A DNA stretch of 64,000 nucleotides from assembly GCA_049969475.1 (NCBI GenBank), contig JBMFOU010000017.1, positions 1 to 64,000 on the forward strand, given 5' to 3'. The number at the start of each line of letters is the position of its first letter. Position 1 is the first letter of the stretch. The DNA is from UBA2030 sp049969475 (GTDB taxonomy: Bacteria > Bacteroidota > Bacteroidia > Bacteroidales > TTA-H9). The notes beneath the pieces are model-generated. The model was not told where the DNA came from, did no database searches, and worked only from the letters and a program-made list of their open reading frames with translations. Below are positions 45,511-55,705 of this stretch, piece after piece. A program made the translations under genes and the position numbers.

Positions 45511-45533
45511 CCCCGGTGGATAAACCATTGGGG
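45511..45533 (+). terminator. Intrinsic terminator after propeller copy 1
   Basis: A 9-base stem (45511-45519 with 45525-45533, two G-U pairs) with a 5-base loop is followed by TTATTTTTTT. Confidence 0.75.
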
Positions 45534-45575
45534 TTATTTTTTTGAATCAAATATCTAATACTGCTAATTGTTTAT

Positions 45576-45583
45576 TATATTTG
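45576..45583 (+). promoter_or_regulatory. Candidate -7 element for propeller copy 2
   Basis: TATATTTG matches TAnnTTTG, 82 bases upstream of the copy-2 ATG. A hairpin with 8-base arms (45589-45596 with 45602-45609) begins at the expected transcript start. Confidence 0.45.
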
Positions 45584-45665
45584 CAATAAATCTAATGTCA
45601 GATTAGATTTGGCGGAAGCCGAAAAGCCTTCAGCAAAGTAGGCATTTTAACCAAATCTGCAGCTT

Positions 45666-47474
45666 ATGCTTAAACCGAAAACTTTTTTTGGTAAAGTCAA
45701 ATCACTCATTCTGACGAGTGGGTTGTTCTTTCTAGCAACATGGCTGTGGATGGGTGAGTTGAATGCTCAAATCGTTTAGAAGACCAGTGGGAAAATTGAA
45801 GACAAGGTAGTGTTGCCCAGAGGCTATATGGTAGTGGGAAGCGGCGACGGAGTTGAAGTAATCGAAGCCAACAAACCCGGCATATTATTTAGCTACGACA
45901 AAGTAGGCAGCTTAAAACCTGAAGAGATATAACCCATACCAGGTAGTTTTACACCAATATGGCCTCAACCCAAAGGCTAAAATCGCTGTTCTAAATTATT
46001 TCACCGGCTAAGAGCTTTTCTTTTCCAAAAACTATTCATGGATGGGTGCCCATAATAGCTACCTTGATCCTTCCACAGGATTGTTTCTGTAGCCGGTACA
46101 ACAGGCGCCATGTTCAACAACACACTGGGCTTGTACGACATTGTCAATCAAAAAGAAATCGGCAAGATTGACGCCAACCGTAAAGTGCTGGGGGGTAAAG
46201 CCAATTTCACCCAGCTCAACACATTCAAGGTAGTGGGCGATAATCTTTTCGTAGTGTCGCCAGGTGGCCTGGGTTGCCTGGAATGGAAAAAGCTGGAGCC
46301 TAAATGGACCATTGACAATGTGGATAATGTTCAGGCAAATTACTACTTCTTTGAAGACCCTGCCGATAAATCCTGGTTCATAATTGCCGTGAATACGACT
46401 AACAAGGACAAGATGAAAACCTATATTTATCACGTTAGCAACACAGGGAAAAGCACTGGCCCAAACCGGCCAAATTCGACGGGCAACTGTTGAGTTTCGA
46501 CATAGAAAACCAGGAGGCCATGATCAGCCTTTTTGATGGTAAAAACACAGGCTTCAACTTTATTGATAAAGCAAGCGGTGTCAAACAATGGAAGCGTAAT
46601 TATGAAATGAAAGGCAGCATATTTAAGGTAATACGAAAAGGGGGAAAACTATTGAGTGGCCGGTTCTGAGGGTATCGAAATTGTTAACAACCAGGGCAAA
46701 GAAGTTAAAAAATTCAAGGTGGGCGGCAATTTCGAGTATTTTGAAGATACCCCAGAAGGTATACTCTATATTAACAAAAAACAAATGGGCCTGCTCGACC
46801 CCCAAACCTTTGAAATGAAAGGGGAACCCACGACTATAAACGATGCTGCCGGGGTAAAAGCTAAACTGAATTCTGAAGACGGATTGCTCTACCTGGCTAC
46901 CGACAAGGAGCTTTTCACAGTCAGCCGCGAGGGACAGGCACATAAGCTGGTTGATTACAAATTTGAAGAAGGGGAATATCCCTCCAAGATTGAATTCATG
47001 GCTGATGGAATTTTGCTGTCGGCAGCCCAGAATGCCATAAAACTCTCGAGAGAAGGAAAAGAGATTTACAAGGTCTACTACAAGTCACCGGCACAGAGCA
47101 CAGGGAAAAAACTCCTGGCCGGCCTGGGAGCAGAAGCCATGTCTGCTTTAACAGTGGCAGCAGCATTGGAAGCAGGCACGCGTTCAAATATCGAAATGCT
47201 CGAAACATTAGAAAGAGGATAGCAAGTAACAGGCCTCATTGCTGAGCAAGTGGGCAAGCGGTTTAAAGCGACAGAAGCCACCAAAGATTACCTTTACATG
47301 CTTACCATGCTCGATAGTGGGGTAGGCCTGGTGAGAATTAAGAAATCGGATGGCACCAAAGACAAAGAGTTTCTGCTTAACGATAAAAAGCCCGAATACA
47401 AACTCGATGAAGACTTTGGTGTATTGTATTACAAATCAGGGAATAGCGAGATAAAAGCTTTCGACTTGAGATAA
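45666..47474 (+). pseudogene. Degenerate exported beta-propeller protein, copy 2
   Basis: A tandem paralogue of the preceding pseudogene with the same layout: signal peptide (LILTSGLFFLATWLWMGELN), propeller strands (GKNTGFNFIDKASGVKQWKR, EIVNNQGKEVKKFKVGGNFE) and a C-terminal blade ending VLYYKSGNSEIKAFDLR. Lesions differ from copy 1: TAG 45777-45779, TAA 45930-45932, TAA 45978-45980, one or more shifts before 46110, a shift near 46450, a five-G run at 46640-46644 that should be four, TGA 46653-46655, and TAG 47220-47222. Open pieces are 46110-46493, 46656-47222 and 47250-47474. Both copies appear to be decaying independently. Confidence 0.75.
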
Positions 47475-47497
47475 GGTTGGGATACCTGGTTTCGAAT

Positions 47498-47530
47498 GGC
47501 CGGAGTGCATGGCAATAACATTCTCCGGCC
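47498..47530 (+). terminator. Intrinsic terminator after propeller copy 2
   Basis: An 8-base perfect stem (47498-47505 with 47523-47530) with a 17-base loop is followed by TTTTCG and more T-rich sequence. Confidence 0.75.
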
Positions 47531-47572
47531 TTTTCGTATTTTTAAACTCCCAACCCTATGTATTAAATATCT

Positions 47573-48961
47573 ATGGTTAGCAAAACTAAATTATTGATTA
47601 TCTGCACTACTATTCTTAGTATTGTTTCAACTAGTATAGCACAACATACCATATCGGGTCAAATTGAGGGAGGAGCGGGCAATAAGGTTAAGTTGGCCTA
47701 TTTCAAAGGCGACCATCTGCAGGTATTCGATTCTGCCCTCTGTGATGCATCGGGAAGATTTACCATTCAGGTTCCCCCCTATTTACCTCAAGCCCAGATG
47801 CGCCTGCTGACCCGCAACAGGGGAAGCCTCGAATTTCTTTACCCCCGCCAGAGTGTAGAAATACGAAGTCACCTGAATTATCTTGAGGACAGTGCAAAAT
47901 TTGTGAATAGCGAGGTGAATATCGACTTGCGAAATTTCTGGAAATACGAAGCCCAACACCTCAAAGCGCTGGAACTGCTTCAAACATTGCTCGACGAGTA
48001 CCCTGACCATTTGCCATTTTACCAGGAAGTAGCCCGCGAGTACATTATGCGGCAGATTGATTTTGAAGCCACACTCAATCAATTAATTGTAAAAAACCAG
48101 AACAATCTGGCATCCCACATCCTAATGACCCGACGCCGGCCCCGCATCGACCCTTCTTTAACAGGGAAAAGGAGAACAGAATATCTGCGCGAGCATTATT
48201 TCGATAACATCCCTGCCGACGACACCAGCCTTATTTACACCCCAGCCTACACCCGTTTGGTTATAGAATACCTAATGCTTTATACTAATCCGGGCAGCGA
48301 TAAAAAAGAACTGGAAATGTCGATTATCGAGGGTCTGAAGGTGGTAATGGATAAATTTCAGCCAAGTCCAGCTATTTATGACCTCATCACCGAATACCTG
48401 TTGGATGGATTTCAAACCTATGGATTTGAGAATGTAGTTCAATGGTTATCCGAACGATATGCCACAGAAAGGTGCGAAAGCGGCAATCCTGAGCTTGCCC
48501 GCAGAGCGGCGACACTTCGCAATCTTGCTCCGGGTAAGCCTGCACCCGACATTTCTGGAATTGATATGCAGGGTAAAAAAATGAGTCTGGCCGATTACAG
48601 AGGTAAATACGTGCTTTTAGCTTTTTGGGGAAGCTGGTGCCCACATTGCGCCGAAATCATGCCTCGCATCGACCAATTGCTTACCGACCCACAGAAAAAA
48701 GCCGGTTGGGAAATGGTTGGTATCTCCATCGACACAGATGTGAAAGCCGTACGCAATGCTATGAAGGAAAAGCAATTTCATTTTCGCAATCTGGCCGACG
48801 GCAAAGGATGGGACAGTCCGGCAGCCCAGGCTTATGGAGTAGCAGCCACGCCCACCTTCATCTTCATCGACCCCGAAGGAAATATAGTAGCTAAGCCAGG
48901 CACTCTTTTTGAAATCATCGACTTGCTGAAAACCAACGGATTGCTGGACTCAGATCAGTAG
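47573..48961 (+). CDS. TlpA-like thioredoxin-fold protein with N-terminal exported domain
   Basis: A 462-residue exported protein with a signal peptide (LLIICTTILSIVSTSIAQ). Residues of about 25-110 resemble the beta-sandwich DUF4369-like domain common before TlpA proteins in this phylum (HTISGQIEGGAGNKVKLAYF). A helical middle section follows, then from about residue 320 a TlpA/AhpC-TSA domain (APDISGIDMQGKKMSLADYR) with active site WCPHC and the cis-proline region GVAATPTFIF. It should reduce disulfides in the periplasm, perhaps for cytochrome or stress pathways. It is monocistronic. Confidence 0.88.
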   Translation: MVSKTKLLIICTTILSIVSTSIAQHTISGQIEGGAGNKVKLAYFKGDHLQVFDSALCDASGRFTIQVPPYLPQAQMRLLTRNRGSLEFLYPRQSVEIRSHLNYLEDSAKFVNSEVNIDLRNFWKYEAQHLKALELLQTLLDEYPDHLPFYQEVAREYIMRQIDFEATLNQLIVKNQNNLASHILMTRRRPRIDPSLTGKRRTEYLREHYFDNIPADDTSLIYTPAYTRLVIEYLMLYTNPGSDKKELEMSIIEGLKVVMDKFQPSPAIYDLITEYLLDGFQTYGFENVVQWLSERYATERCESGNPELARRAATLRNLAPGKPAPDISGIDMQGKKMSLADYRGKYVLLAFWGSWCPHCAEIMPRIDQLLTDPQKKAGWEMVGISIDTDVKAVRNAMKEKQFHFRNLADGKGWDSPAAQAYGVAATPTFIFIDPEGNIVAKPGTLFEIIDLLKTNGLLDSDQ

Positions 48962-49018
48962 TTTTCTGAGTATCCATAAAGTGTTTTCTGCTATCCAAAG
49001 GCCATACTGGCTCACAAG

Positions 49019-49047
49019 GACTTCCTCCTAATTAAATGGCGGAAGTC
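49019..49047. terminator. Candidate terminator between convergent genes
   Basis: A 7-base stem (49019-49025 with 49041-49047), extended by two more pairs after one mismatch, lies between the convergent TlpA-like and MBL genes. T-runs on either side are modest. Confidence 0.5.
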
Positions 49048-49118
49048 TATCTTTTCGAAACTCCAATATCTCAATTATTAGTTTGGACCTTAAAGCCGAG
49101 TCTTAACCATCACTGCCG

Positions 49119-49988
49119 CTATTCTGATTCAAGAAATGAAGCGTTCATCAACAAGATATTCGGCAGGCTTCCTGTTTTTCCGGCCCTGAATCCTTTATCG
49201 GTCTTTTCTATCAGAGCAGCTTCGGTATAATAATCGTGTTGAAAAATCAAAATATAATCCTCAGCCACAGCTTCTTCGAGAAAACTTTCCTTTTCCTGAA
49301 GGGTTATCAATGGCTGAATATCGTAGGCCGGTATATAAACGAGGGGAATATGAGCCGCACTGGGAATGAAATCGGCCACAAACACTAGGGTTTGGTCGTT
49401 ATGAAAAAAGAATGGGACAATCTGCCCGGCAGTATGTCCATGAAAAAGCCTGAAGTAGATGTTAGGAGTGAAAGGCCCATCTTCTTCGATAAAGTTTATT
49501 TTTCCACCTTTAAAAACAGGATCAAGGTTCTCCGGTAAATAGGAAGCGGCTTCCCTTTTGTTGGGATGAAGTGCCCACTCGGCCTGAGCCCTCGAAACAT
49601 GGTAGGTAGCATGAGGAAAAACCCTCACGGCATTTCCCTTCTCGTCCCATGCTGAGGCTCCGCCACAATGGTCGTAATGCAGATGGGTAAAAACCACATC
49701 GGTAATATCCTCTGGTAGGTAGCCTGCTTGTTTTAAACTACCTAGCAAGGAGTGATCCCCGAAACGATACCGGTATTGAAAAAACTTTTCCGATTGCTTG
49801 TTGCCCATACCTGTATCAAACAAAATAACCCTATCATGGTCTTCCACCACCAGGCAACGACTGGTAACGTTTTGCAGGTTATTCTCATCAGCCGGGTAGA
49901 GTTTGCTCCAAATAGTTTTGGGAACCACACCGAAGGCAGCTCCTCCGTCGGATTTCCAGTGCTCGGCTATTATGGGAGTTATTTTCAT
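49119..49988 (-). CDS. MBL-fold metallo-hydrolase
   Basis: A 289-residue metallo-beta-lactamase-fold hydrolase. The metal-binding motif is THLHYDHCGG, with further ligands in HGHTAGQ, VADFIP and QHDYY. The arrangement and length fit the group of lactonase/N-acyl-homoserine-lactonase-like and quorum-quenching-like hydrolases, but the substrate cannot be told from sequence. It begins with ATG at 49988 and is divergent from the Mpl gene. Confidence 0.85.
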   Translation of the reverse strand: MKITPIIAEHWKSDGGAAFGVVPKTIWSKLYPADENNLQNVTSRCLVVEDHDRVILFDTGMGNKQSEKFFQYRYRFGDHSLLGSLKQAGYLPEDITDVVFTHLHYDHCGGASAWDEKGNAVRVFPHATYHVSRAQAEWALHPNKREAASYLPENLDPVFKGGKINFIEEDGPFTPNIYFRLFHGHTAGQIVPFFFHNDQTLVFVADFIPSAAHIPLVYIPAYDIQPLITLQEKESFLEEAVAEDYILIFQHDYYTEAALIEKTDKGFRAGKTGSLPNILLMNASFLESE

Positions 49989-50095
49989 GCGTGAGAAGAA
50001 TGTTAATTTGAAACCAAATTAATAGCGACAAAATAGTGTATGGCTCCTCAATAGAAAATCGAGACCTATAAAAGACTAACAAACGAAAGGGGGAA

Positions 50096-50125
50096 TTTGT
50101 TCCCGGGAGGTTTTCCCTACTTTTG
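50096..50125 (+). promoter_or_regulatory. Bacteroidota-type promoter for the Mpl gene
   Basis: TTTG (50096-50099), 18 bases, then TACTTTTG (50118-50125). Transcription would start around 50132, so the leader before ATG 50142 is only about 10 bases. This rules out the longer TTG-initiated frame. Confidence 0.8.
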
Positions 50126-50141
50126 TGCCAAAGCTTTTCGT

Positions 50142-51506
50142 ATGAGGATACATTTCATTGCCATAGGAGGCAGTGCTATGCACAATTTGGCATTGGCCCT
50201 GCTGGCCAAGGGATATAGGATTACAGGCAGCGACGACGAAATTTTTGAGCCCAGCCGCTCGCGGTTACTAGCAGCCGGATTGTTGCCCGAAGCCCCGGGT
50301 TGGTTTTCCGAAAAAATCACCCCCGATCTGGATGCTGTCATATTGGGTATGCATGCCAAGGCTGACAATCCTGAGCTTCTTAGGGCCAGAGAGCTAGGAT
50401 TGAAGATTTATTCCTATCCGGAATACCTTTATGAACAGTCGAAAAACAAAACCCGTATTGTAATAGGGGGAAGCCATGGCAAAACCACCATCACTGCCAT
50501 GATTTTGCATGCTATGCGATTCGCTGGCATAGATACCGATTATATGGTAGGGGCCAAACTGGAAGGCTTTGATGTAATGGTGCGGCTCAGCCACCAAGCT
50601 CCTTATATGGTAATCGAGGGCGATGAATATCTGACCTCTCCCATCGACCCGCGGCCTAAGTTTCACCTTTATCGGCCTCACATAGCCCTTATCAGCGGCA
50701 TTGCCTGGGATCACATGAATGTTTTCAGAACTTTTGAAGATTACAAAAAGCAGTTCGAAATATTTGCCCAACTTGTAGAACCCGGAGGTAAGCTTGTCTA
50801 CTGTGCCCAAGACACTGTTGTAGAAGATGTTGCCCAAAAGGCTCCTGAAACCATCGAAAAAATTCCCTATAGGGGTCTTGAACCCCAGCTGTCGGACGAT
50901 GGGGGCACATGGGTTAAATATGATGAAAAGCTTTGGCCTGTGAGTGTTTTTGGAAGCCACAATATGCAAAACATGCACGGAGCGCTCCTGGTCTGTCAGC
51001 AGGTGGGCCTGAGCGCCGAAACTTTTTTACAATCGATGGCCACTTTCAGGGGAGCTGCCAATCGACTGGAGCTAATGGCCAGCAATGGCGATTCAGCCGT
51101 TTACCGCGATTTTGCGCACGCACCCTCGAAGGTGAGGGCAACTACCCTTGCCTTAAAGGAGAAATTTCCTCAACGCCAACTTATAGCCTGTTTGGAGCTC
51201 CACACCTACAGTAGCCTCAACCGTGATTTTCTGCCGCAATACCGTGGCACAATGGCTATCGCCGATCAGCGCATCGTTTATTATAACCCTCATGCTATAG
51301 AACTAAAACGCTTGCCCATGCTTGAACCCCAGGAAGTGCAGGAAGCTTTTGGGGATCCGCATTTGCTCATCTTTAACGACACCGGGAAGTTAAGAGATTA
51401 TCTCTTCGCGCTCCACGGCAACCATTCCTGTTTGCTCCTGATGAGCTCAGGCAATTTCGGCAACCTCGATGTTCAGGCGCTTGCCAGGAATTTTGTAGGG
51501 AATTAA
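50142..51506 (+). CDS. mpl: UDP-N-acetylmuramate:L-alanyl-gamma-D-glutamyl-meso-diaminopimelate ligase
   Basis: A 454-residue Mur ligase of the Mpl type. The N-terminal domain has IAIGGSAMHNLALALLAKG and GSDDEIFEP. The central ATP site is IGGSHGKTTITAMILHA, followed by IEGDEYLTSP and SGIAWDHMNVF. The C-terminal domain contains AHAPSKVRAT and CLELHTYSSLN. Mpl joins recycled tripeptide to UDP-MurNAc. This fits with the AmgK/MurU-like genes at 16-18 kb, which would supply UDP-MurNAc by salvage. The ATG is set by the promoter position. Its 3' end overlaps the convergent patatin gene by 4 bases. Confidence 0.9.
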   Translation: MRIHFIAIGGSAMHNLALALLAKGYRITGSDDEIFEPSRSRLLAAGLLPEAPGWFSEKITPDLDAVILGMHAKADNPELLRARELGLKIYSYPEYLYEQSKNKTRIVIGGSHGKTTITAMILHAMRFAGIDTDYMVGAKLEGFDVMVRLSHQAPYMVIEGDEYLTSPIDPRPKFHLYRPHIALISGIAWDHMNVFRTFEDYKKQFEIFAQLVEPGGKLVYCAQDTVVEDVAQKAPETIEKIPYRGLEPQLSDDGGTWVKYDEKLWPVSVFGSHNMQNMHGALLVCQQVGLSAETFLQSMATFRGAANRLELMASNGDSAVYRDFAHAPSKVRATTLALKEKFPQRQLIACLELHTYSSLNRDFLPQYRGTMAIADQRIVYYNPHAIELKRLPMLEPQEVQEAFGDPHLLIFNDTGKLRDYLFALHGNHSCLLLMSSGNFGNLDVQALARNFVGN

Positions 51507-53797
51507 AGGTCCAATCCCCCTTTATTGAAAATCACATAGCCCAAATTGAAGGTAATGAACCAGGGAGATGATTCGCCCTGGATATAGTTCAGGTTTAGGC
51601 TTACAGGGCCCAATACGGTATGAGCGACCATTGCCGTGGTGAAAGCCACATTATTGTGGCTAAACCAGGGGCCATAATAAGCCTGCTGGTATTTATCCTG
51701 AAATAGTTTTCTGAAATGCTGGAAGATATAGGCCTCCGAGCGCCAATGAATTTTTGAAGTGATGGGCCACACGGTCTTCAGGCCGCCTGCCAGGTAAGAT
51801 GTGCTTCTAAATTTTTCAGCCACCAGGGTATGCAAGGCAGGAAACGCTTCAAACTGAGGCAGCATAAGCATGGTAGAAGTGTAATTACTCATAAAGGGAC
51901 GGGTAGAAACATATAACTCCGTGAGAAAACCTGCATTCACCCGACCTATTTTCGCAAATAAGTTATCATACGACACCTTCAAATCCATAAAAGCATGCTT
52001 GTCTTGCGAAGGCAGGGCTTGCAGGCTGGTACTTCCCGGAGTATGATTCTCGTCGCCCGTAGTAAAAGCTAACATAGCCTTAAACCTTGAGCCTGCTGTA
52101 GGGTACTGCCTGTAATTCAGAGAATTAAAATCAAGCGTGAAACGAAGAGAAACATAATTTAAGGTAGTTTTGTCCTGGGTATCTTCTTTTTTGATGGCAT
52201 TAGTATGGAAATATCGTGCTCCCCATTCCCCCAGGTAACCAGATAATTTAAACACTCCCCGGTTAGTTACCGGCCAGCCGGCCGACAAGGCAAATTGGCG
52301 GTCGTAGCGGGTGAGGTTGGAAGAGAGAATATCATCCAGAAAGATGTATCCCACGGGAAAATAATTAAATCGATTAAGAAGGATACCCGCTTCAGCGAAC
52401 CATGGAAAATCGTCAGGGAAATCTATACGTCCGCTTAATCCTCCGGAGGTATAAAAGCGACCGAAGTACGTATCAAAAGCTAGGCTCGACGAGTTGCGGC
52501 CCAACCAATGGTATTGAGCTTCGAGGTAGCCTTCTGTATTAGGGCCAGAGGTGATGAGCCCACCGAAACCCAATTCAAGCGGGTCATTGAGTTCTGCCTC
52601 AAGCGTCAGTGTATAGTATTTTGTTTGAGGATTGTAATGAAGCCGGGGATAAATATGGCTCACTCGCTCGTCAGCAATCAGTCGAAAATATTCAGGTTTG
52701 ATTTCCTGAAACATACGCTGCCTGGGAGTGAAGTTCAGCATATTACGCATATAATTGGCCTGAGCAGCATTCACACCGGTTACAATAATAGAATCGAGGA
52801 ACAGGGGCGGTTTGCGATGATTAAATTTCTCTCTGCGTCGTTGCTGCTCCTCGGCGCTCATCCTTCGTACAACATGATGGGTGATGGTATCCATGACGCG
52901 GAGCGTGGCCACATACCCACTGTCGATAAAGGCAGGGGTATGGCTAAAATCGTTAACAGCAACGGGGAATAATTGGGGAGCAATCACAATACCTTTTTGG
53001 CCAGCTGGTATTTCGTAAGGAATTTTGGTCATAAGCATGTTCTCCAGCTGAGAGATCACATCGTTGGGATCGGGAGCGGCATAGTCGCCGGCCGCTTTAC
53101 ATCCGATGATATAATCGGGTTTGAAATCTCTTATGACTATGTCAACCGGGAAATTATTGTACATCCCTCCATCGAAAAGCAAACGGCCATCGATGGTAAT
53201 GGGCTTAAAATAAAACGGAAACGTCATGGAAGCTCGCACAGCGGTTTCGAGGCTTCCTTTAACCGGAACGTAGGGTTTGTTGGCAGCTATATCGGCAGCC
53301 ACACAGCGAAAGGGTACCATCAGGCTATCGAAATTATATCCTGAAGCAGCGCTGGCATCGGCAAAAATCTGCACAAACTGGTAATCCATTTCATACGGGG
53401 CTACAATGTTGGAAGGAAGCCGGGGCTTAAGCTGATCGTTTTTAACTTTAAGCCTTAGCGATACCCAACGGGCATTCATGTCATTCTTTTTGTAATAATA
53501 ATAATACTGCTGCCCAATCTCACCCCTGGCCCATTGGTCAAATTCTTCGCTTTGCATAATCTCCTCCATCTGCTGAGGGGTGTATCCAGCCGCGTAAAGC
53601 CCGGCCACGATGGCTCCCATGCTGGTGCCTGCAATGTAGTCGATAGGAATGTTCTTTTCTTCGAGGGCTTTCAATAAACCGATATGACAAACTCCTTTGG
53701 CTCCTCCCCCAGAGAGAACCACAGCTACTTTCTGGGCCAGTACCTGCTGAGCCCCAAACACCATGATTAGTAAAAGGATGAACAGAAACCGCCTCAT
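51503..53797 (-). CDS. Patatin-like phospholipase with POTRA and outer-membrane beta-barrel (PlpD-like)
   Basis: A 764-residue protein. ATG 53797 gives a signal peptide (FLFILLLIMVFGAQQVLAQ). Residues of about 20-290 are a patatin domain with the oxyanion loop GGGAKG, the nucleophile motif GTSMG and the catalytic DGG. A short POTRA-like segment (about 320-390) and a C-terminal BamA-type 16-strand barrel follow, as in type Vd autotransporters. The phospholipase would be carried to the outer surface or held in the outer membrane. The next frame upstream (53854) begins with a less likely extension. Confidence 0.88.
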   Translation of the reverse strand: MRRFLFILLLIMVFGAQQVLAQKVAVVLSGGGAKGVCHIGLLKALEEKNIPIDYIAGTSMGAIVAGLYAAGYTPQQMEEIMQSEEFDQWARGEIGQQYYYYYKKNDMNARWVSLRLKVKNDQLKPRLPSNIVAPYEMDYQFVQIFADASAASGYNFDSLMVPFRCVAADIAANKPYVPVKGSLETAVRASMTFPFYFKPITIDGRLLFDGGMYNNFPVDIVIRDFKPDYIIGCKAAGDYAAPDPNDVISQLENMLMTKIPYEIPAGQKGIVIAPQLFPVAVNDFSHTPAFIDSGYVATLRVMDTITHHVVRRMSAEEQQRRREKFNHRKPPLFLDSIIVTGVNAAQANYMRNMLNFTPRQRMFQEIKPEYFRLIADERVSHIYPRLHYNPQTKYYTLTLEAELNDPLELGFGGLITSGPNTEGYLEAQYHWLGRNSSSLAFDTYFGRFYTSGGLSGRIDFPDDFPWFAEAGILLNRFNYFPVGYIFLDDILSSNLTRYDRQFALSAGWPVTNRGVFKLSGYLGEWGARYFHTNAIKKEDTQDKTTLNYVSLRFTLDFNSLNYRQYPTAGSRFKAMLAFTTGDENHTPGSTSLQALPSQDKHAFMDLKVSYDNLFAKIGRVNAGFLTELYVSTRPFMSNYTSTMLMLPQFEAFPALHTLVAEKFRSTSYLAGGLKTVWPITSKIHWRSEAYIFQHFRKLFQDKYQQAYYGPWFSHNNVAFTTAMVAHTVLGPVSLNLNYIQGESSPWFITFNLGYVIFNKGGLDL

Positions 53798-53904
53798 AAA
53801 TTGCTCCTTGCTCGCTATGTGCGCTAAGTTAGGGCAATATTCCATAGAGCCCAAAGCTACAAAGGCTTTTTTGGTAACTATTTTCCCCTTCTTTTTCTCG
53901 AATT

Positions 53905-55662
53905 TTAATGTGCCAGAGGAAGGGTGAACAGTGCCCGGGTTCCTTTGCCTTCCTCACTCTCAAAACGAATCTTCCCACCCAGCAATTCCACCATTTGTTT
54001 AACCAACAGGAGTCCGAAACCAGAAGAACTCTCCCCTTCTGTACCCAGGCGGCCTGTTTTTTCATCGCTAGTAAAAAGCTTTGGCAAAAGGCTGGCCGGA
54101 ACTCCTATGCCATTATCTTCTACCACTACCTCCACAAAACCCGGCTCGGTTGCATCCCTCTTATAGACTTTGACTCTGCCTCCCCTGGGCGTAAATTTTA
54201 CACAGTTAATCAACAGATTACGTAGTACAGTGGATAATGCATTTATATCAACATTCACGATAAGTCCTTCAGGTACATTCACTTCAAGACTTAATTCTTT
54301 TCTCAGAAACCTGCTTTTCAATTCATGAATATTGTTTTGAATCCAATCCCTGAGGTCAATAGGTTCTCGTTTGACGATTTGGAATCCACCCTCAGTCTTG
54401 GCCCATACCAGCAGATTTTCCATCAGTTCGTTCGCCTGCAGGGATGCTTCTGTTATGGCAGCATTTGAACTGTTCACTGAGTTATAATCTCTCTCTTCCA
54501 TTTGAATAGAGATAAGCTCACTAAAACCCAGAATCACTGAAAAATAATTCCGCAGGTCATGCGCTATGATCGAAAAAAGCCGATCTTTTTGCGCATTCAC
54601 CTCCTTGAGCTGGGCATTCATTCTTTCGATTTCATCGGCCACTTTCTTTTGAAAGGTGATGTCCCGTACCAGAAAAATCCGGCTGCCAGCATAATTATGC
54701 AAGGGATAGCAATAGATTTCGAAATATTGATCTGCGTCTGCACAAAATACTATATGAGGCTGGTCAGATTCTGCGTTCAGAATCTCTGTTTTTAAATCCC
54801 TGTTATTCGTTTTAAGCATTTCCCAAGAGACTCCCAGAAAACGGGTTTGGTCTGTCCCCAAAAAAGAAACCATGGTTGCATTGGCATAACTAACCCGATT
54901 GTGATGATCGAGCAGCAGAACCCCGTCTTTCAATTCATCGAGAATGATCTCGCGGGCAACAGGAACCAAATCTAAGAAATGACTTGTACTTACCCCTGTC
55001 AGGAAGAATATGCCCGATAGTATGAAACTAATAGGTGTAATATTGAGTCCGGGCAGGATATTCATATCAAGAATATAAAAAATGCTGGCCAGCCAGGGAG
55101 AGAAGATAGCCAACAGCAGCATCAAGCCCTGCCAGCGGAAGAATTTATGTTGCACCAATACATGCTCCAGCAACATGAAGGTAGCCATCAGCAAACATAT
55201 ATACGAGAATCCCACCCATAGAACATAAAAACCATACCCATGCTCATATTCCATGAGATTAGTGACAGGATCAACAGAGGAAAAGCCAGTCCAGATGAGA
55301 TGGTGCCATTCATTGGTAAAAGCGAGTAAAACAAGGACTACCGGGACAATAAATGCCCATTTAAACAAGCGAGAATGTGACCACGAACTCCGGCTGGTAT
55401 ATCTAAGCACATTACCCAAAAATAACAAGGGCACGAAAGATGATGGGATGTATTCAAGCTTTGAAAAAAACACCTTCAGGGCCTCCAATTTTGCCGAAGA
55501 TTCAAATACATTGGTAAACGACCACAAAAACAGGAGTATCATAAGCCGAAACCAATCCATGACTCCGGGTTCTCTTCTTCTGAGCCAGGCAATACGCGCC
55601 ACCAGTAAGGAAATAGCTGATGAAACCATGAAGAAAACCGTAATCGGTGTAAGGGTAAACAT
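53905..55662 (-). CDS. 7TM-type sensor histidine kinase with PAS domain
   Basis: A 585-residue membrane kinase. ATG 55662 (MFTLTPITVFF) is preferred; the longer frame would extend into the divergent gene. The first 220 residues contain about seven transmembrane helices, typical of the N-terminal 7TM sensor region. A PAS domain follows (about 230-345; IILDELKDGVLLLDHHNRV), then HisKA with H-box FSIIAHDLRNYF and a HATPase domain with LRNLLINCVKF, DNGIGVP and SGFGLLLV. No response regulator is adjacent. Signal unknown. Confidence 0.85.
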   Translation of the reverse strand: MFTLTPITVFFMVSSAISLLVARIAWLRRREPGVMDWFRLMILLFLWSFTNVFESSAKLEALKVFFSKLEYIPSSFVPLLFLGNVLRYTSRSSWSHSRLFKWAFIVPVVLVLLAFTNEWHHLIWTGFSSVDPVTNLMEYEHGYGFYVLWVGFSYICLLMATFMLLEHVLVQHKFFRWQGLMLLLAIFSPWLASIFYILDMNILPGLNITPISFILSGIFFLTGVSTSHFLDLVPVAREIILDELKDGVLLLDHHNRVSYANATMVSFLGTDQTRFLGVSWEMLKTNNRDLKTEILNAESDQPHIVFCADADQYFEIYCYPLHNYAGSRIFLVRDITFQKKVADEIERMNAQLKEVNAQKDRLFSIIAHDLRNYFSVILGFSELISIQMEERDYNSVNSSNAAITEASLQANELMENLLVWAKTEGGFQIVKREPIDLRDWIQNNIHELKSRFLRKELSLEVNVPEGLIVNVDINALSTVLRNLLINCVKFTPRGGRVKVYKRDATEPGFVEVVVEDNGIGVPASLLPKLFTSDEKTGRLGTEGESSSGFGLLLVKQMVELLGGKIRFESEEGKGTRALFTLPLAH

Positions 55663-55705
55663 AAACTTTACATAGATTTGTAAATTTAGGACAAAAACAT
55701 TGACT

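Noticed and set aside
43604..47474. Stop-codon recoding as the reason for many in-frame stops in the propeller genes
   Set aside because: All three stop codons occur, frameshifts are also present, and other genes in the window use stops normally; decay is simpler.
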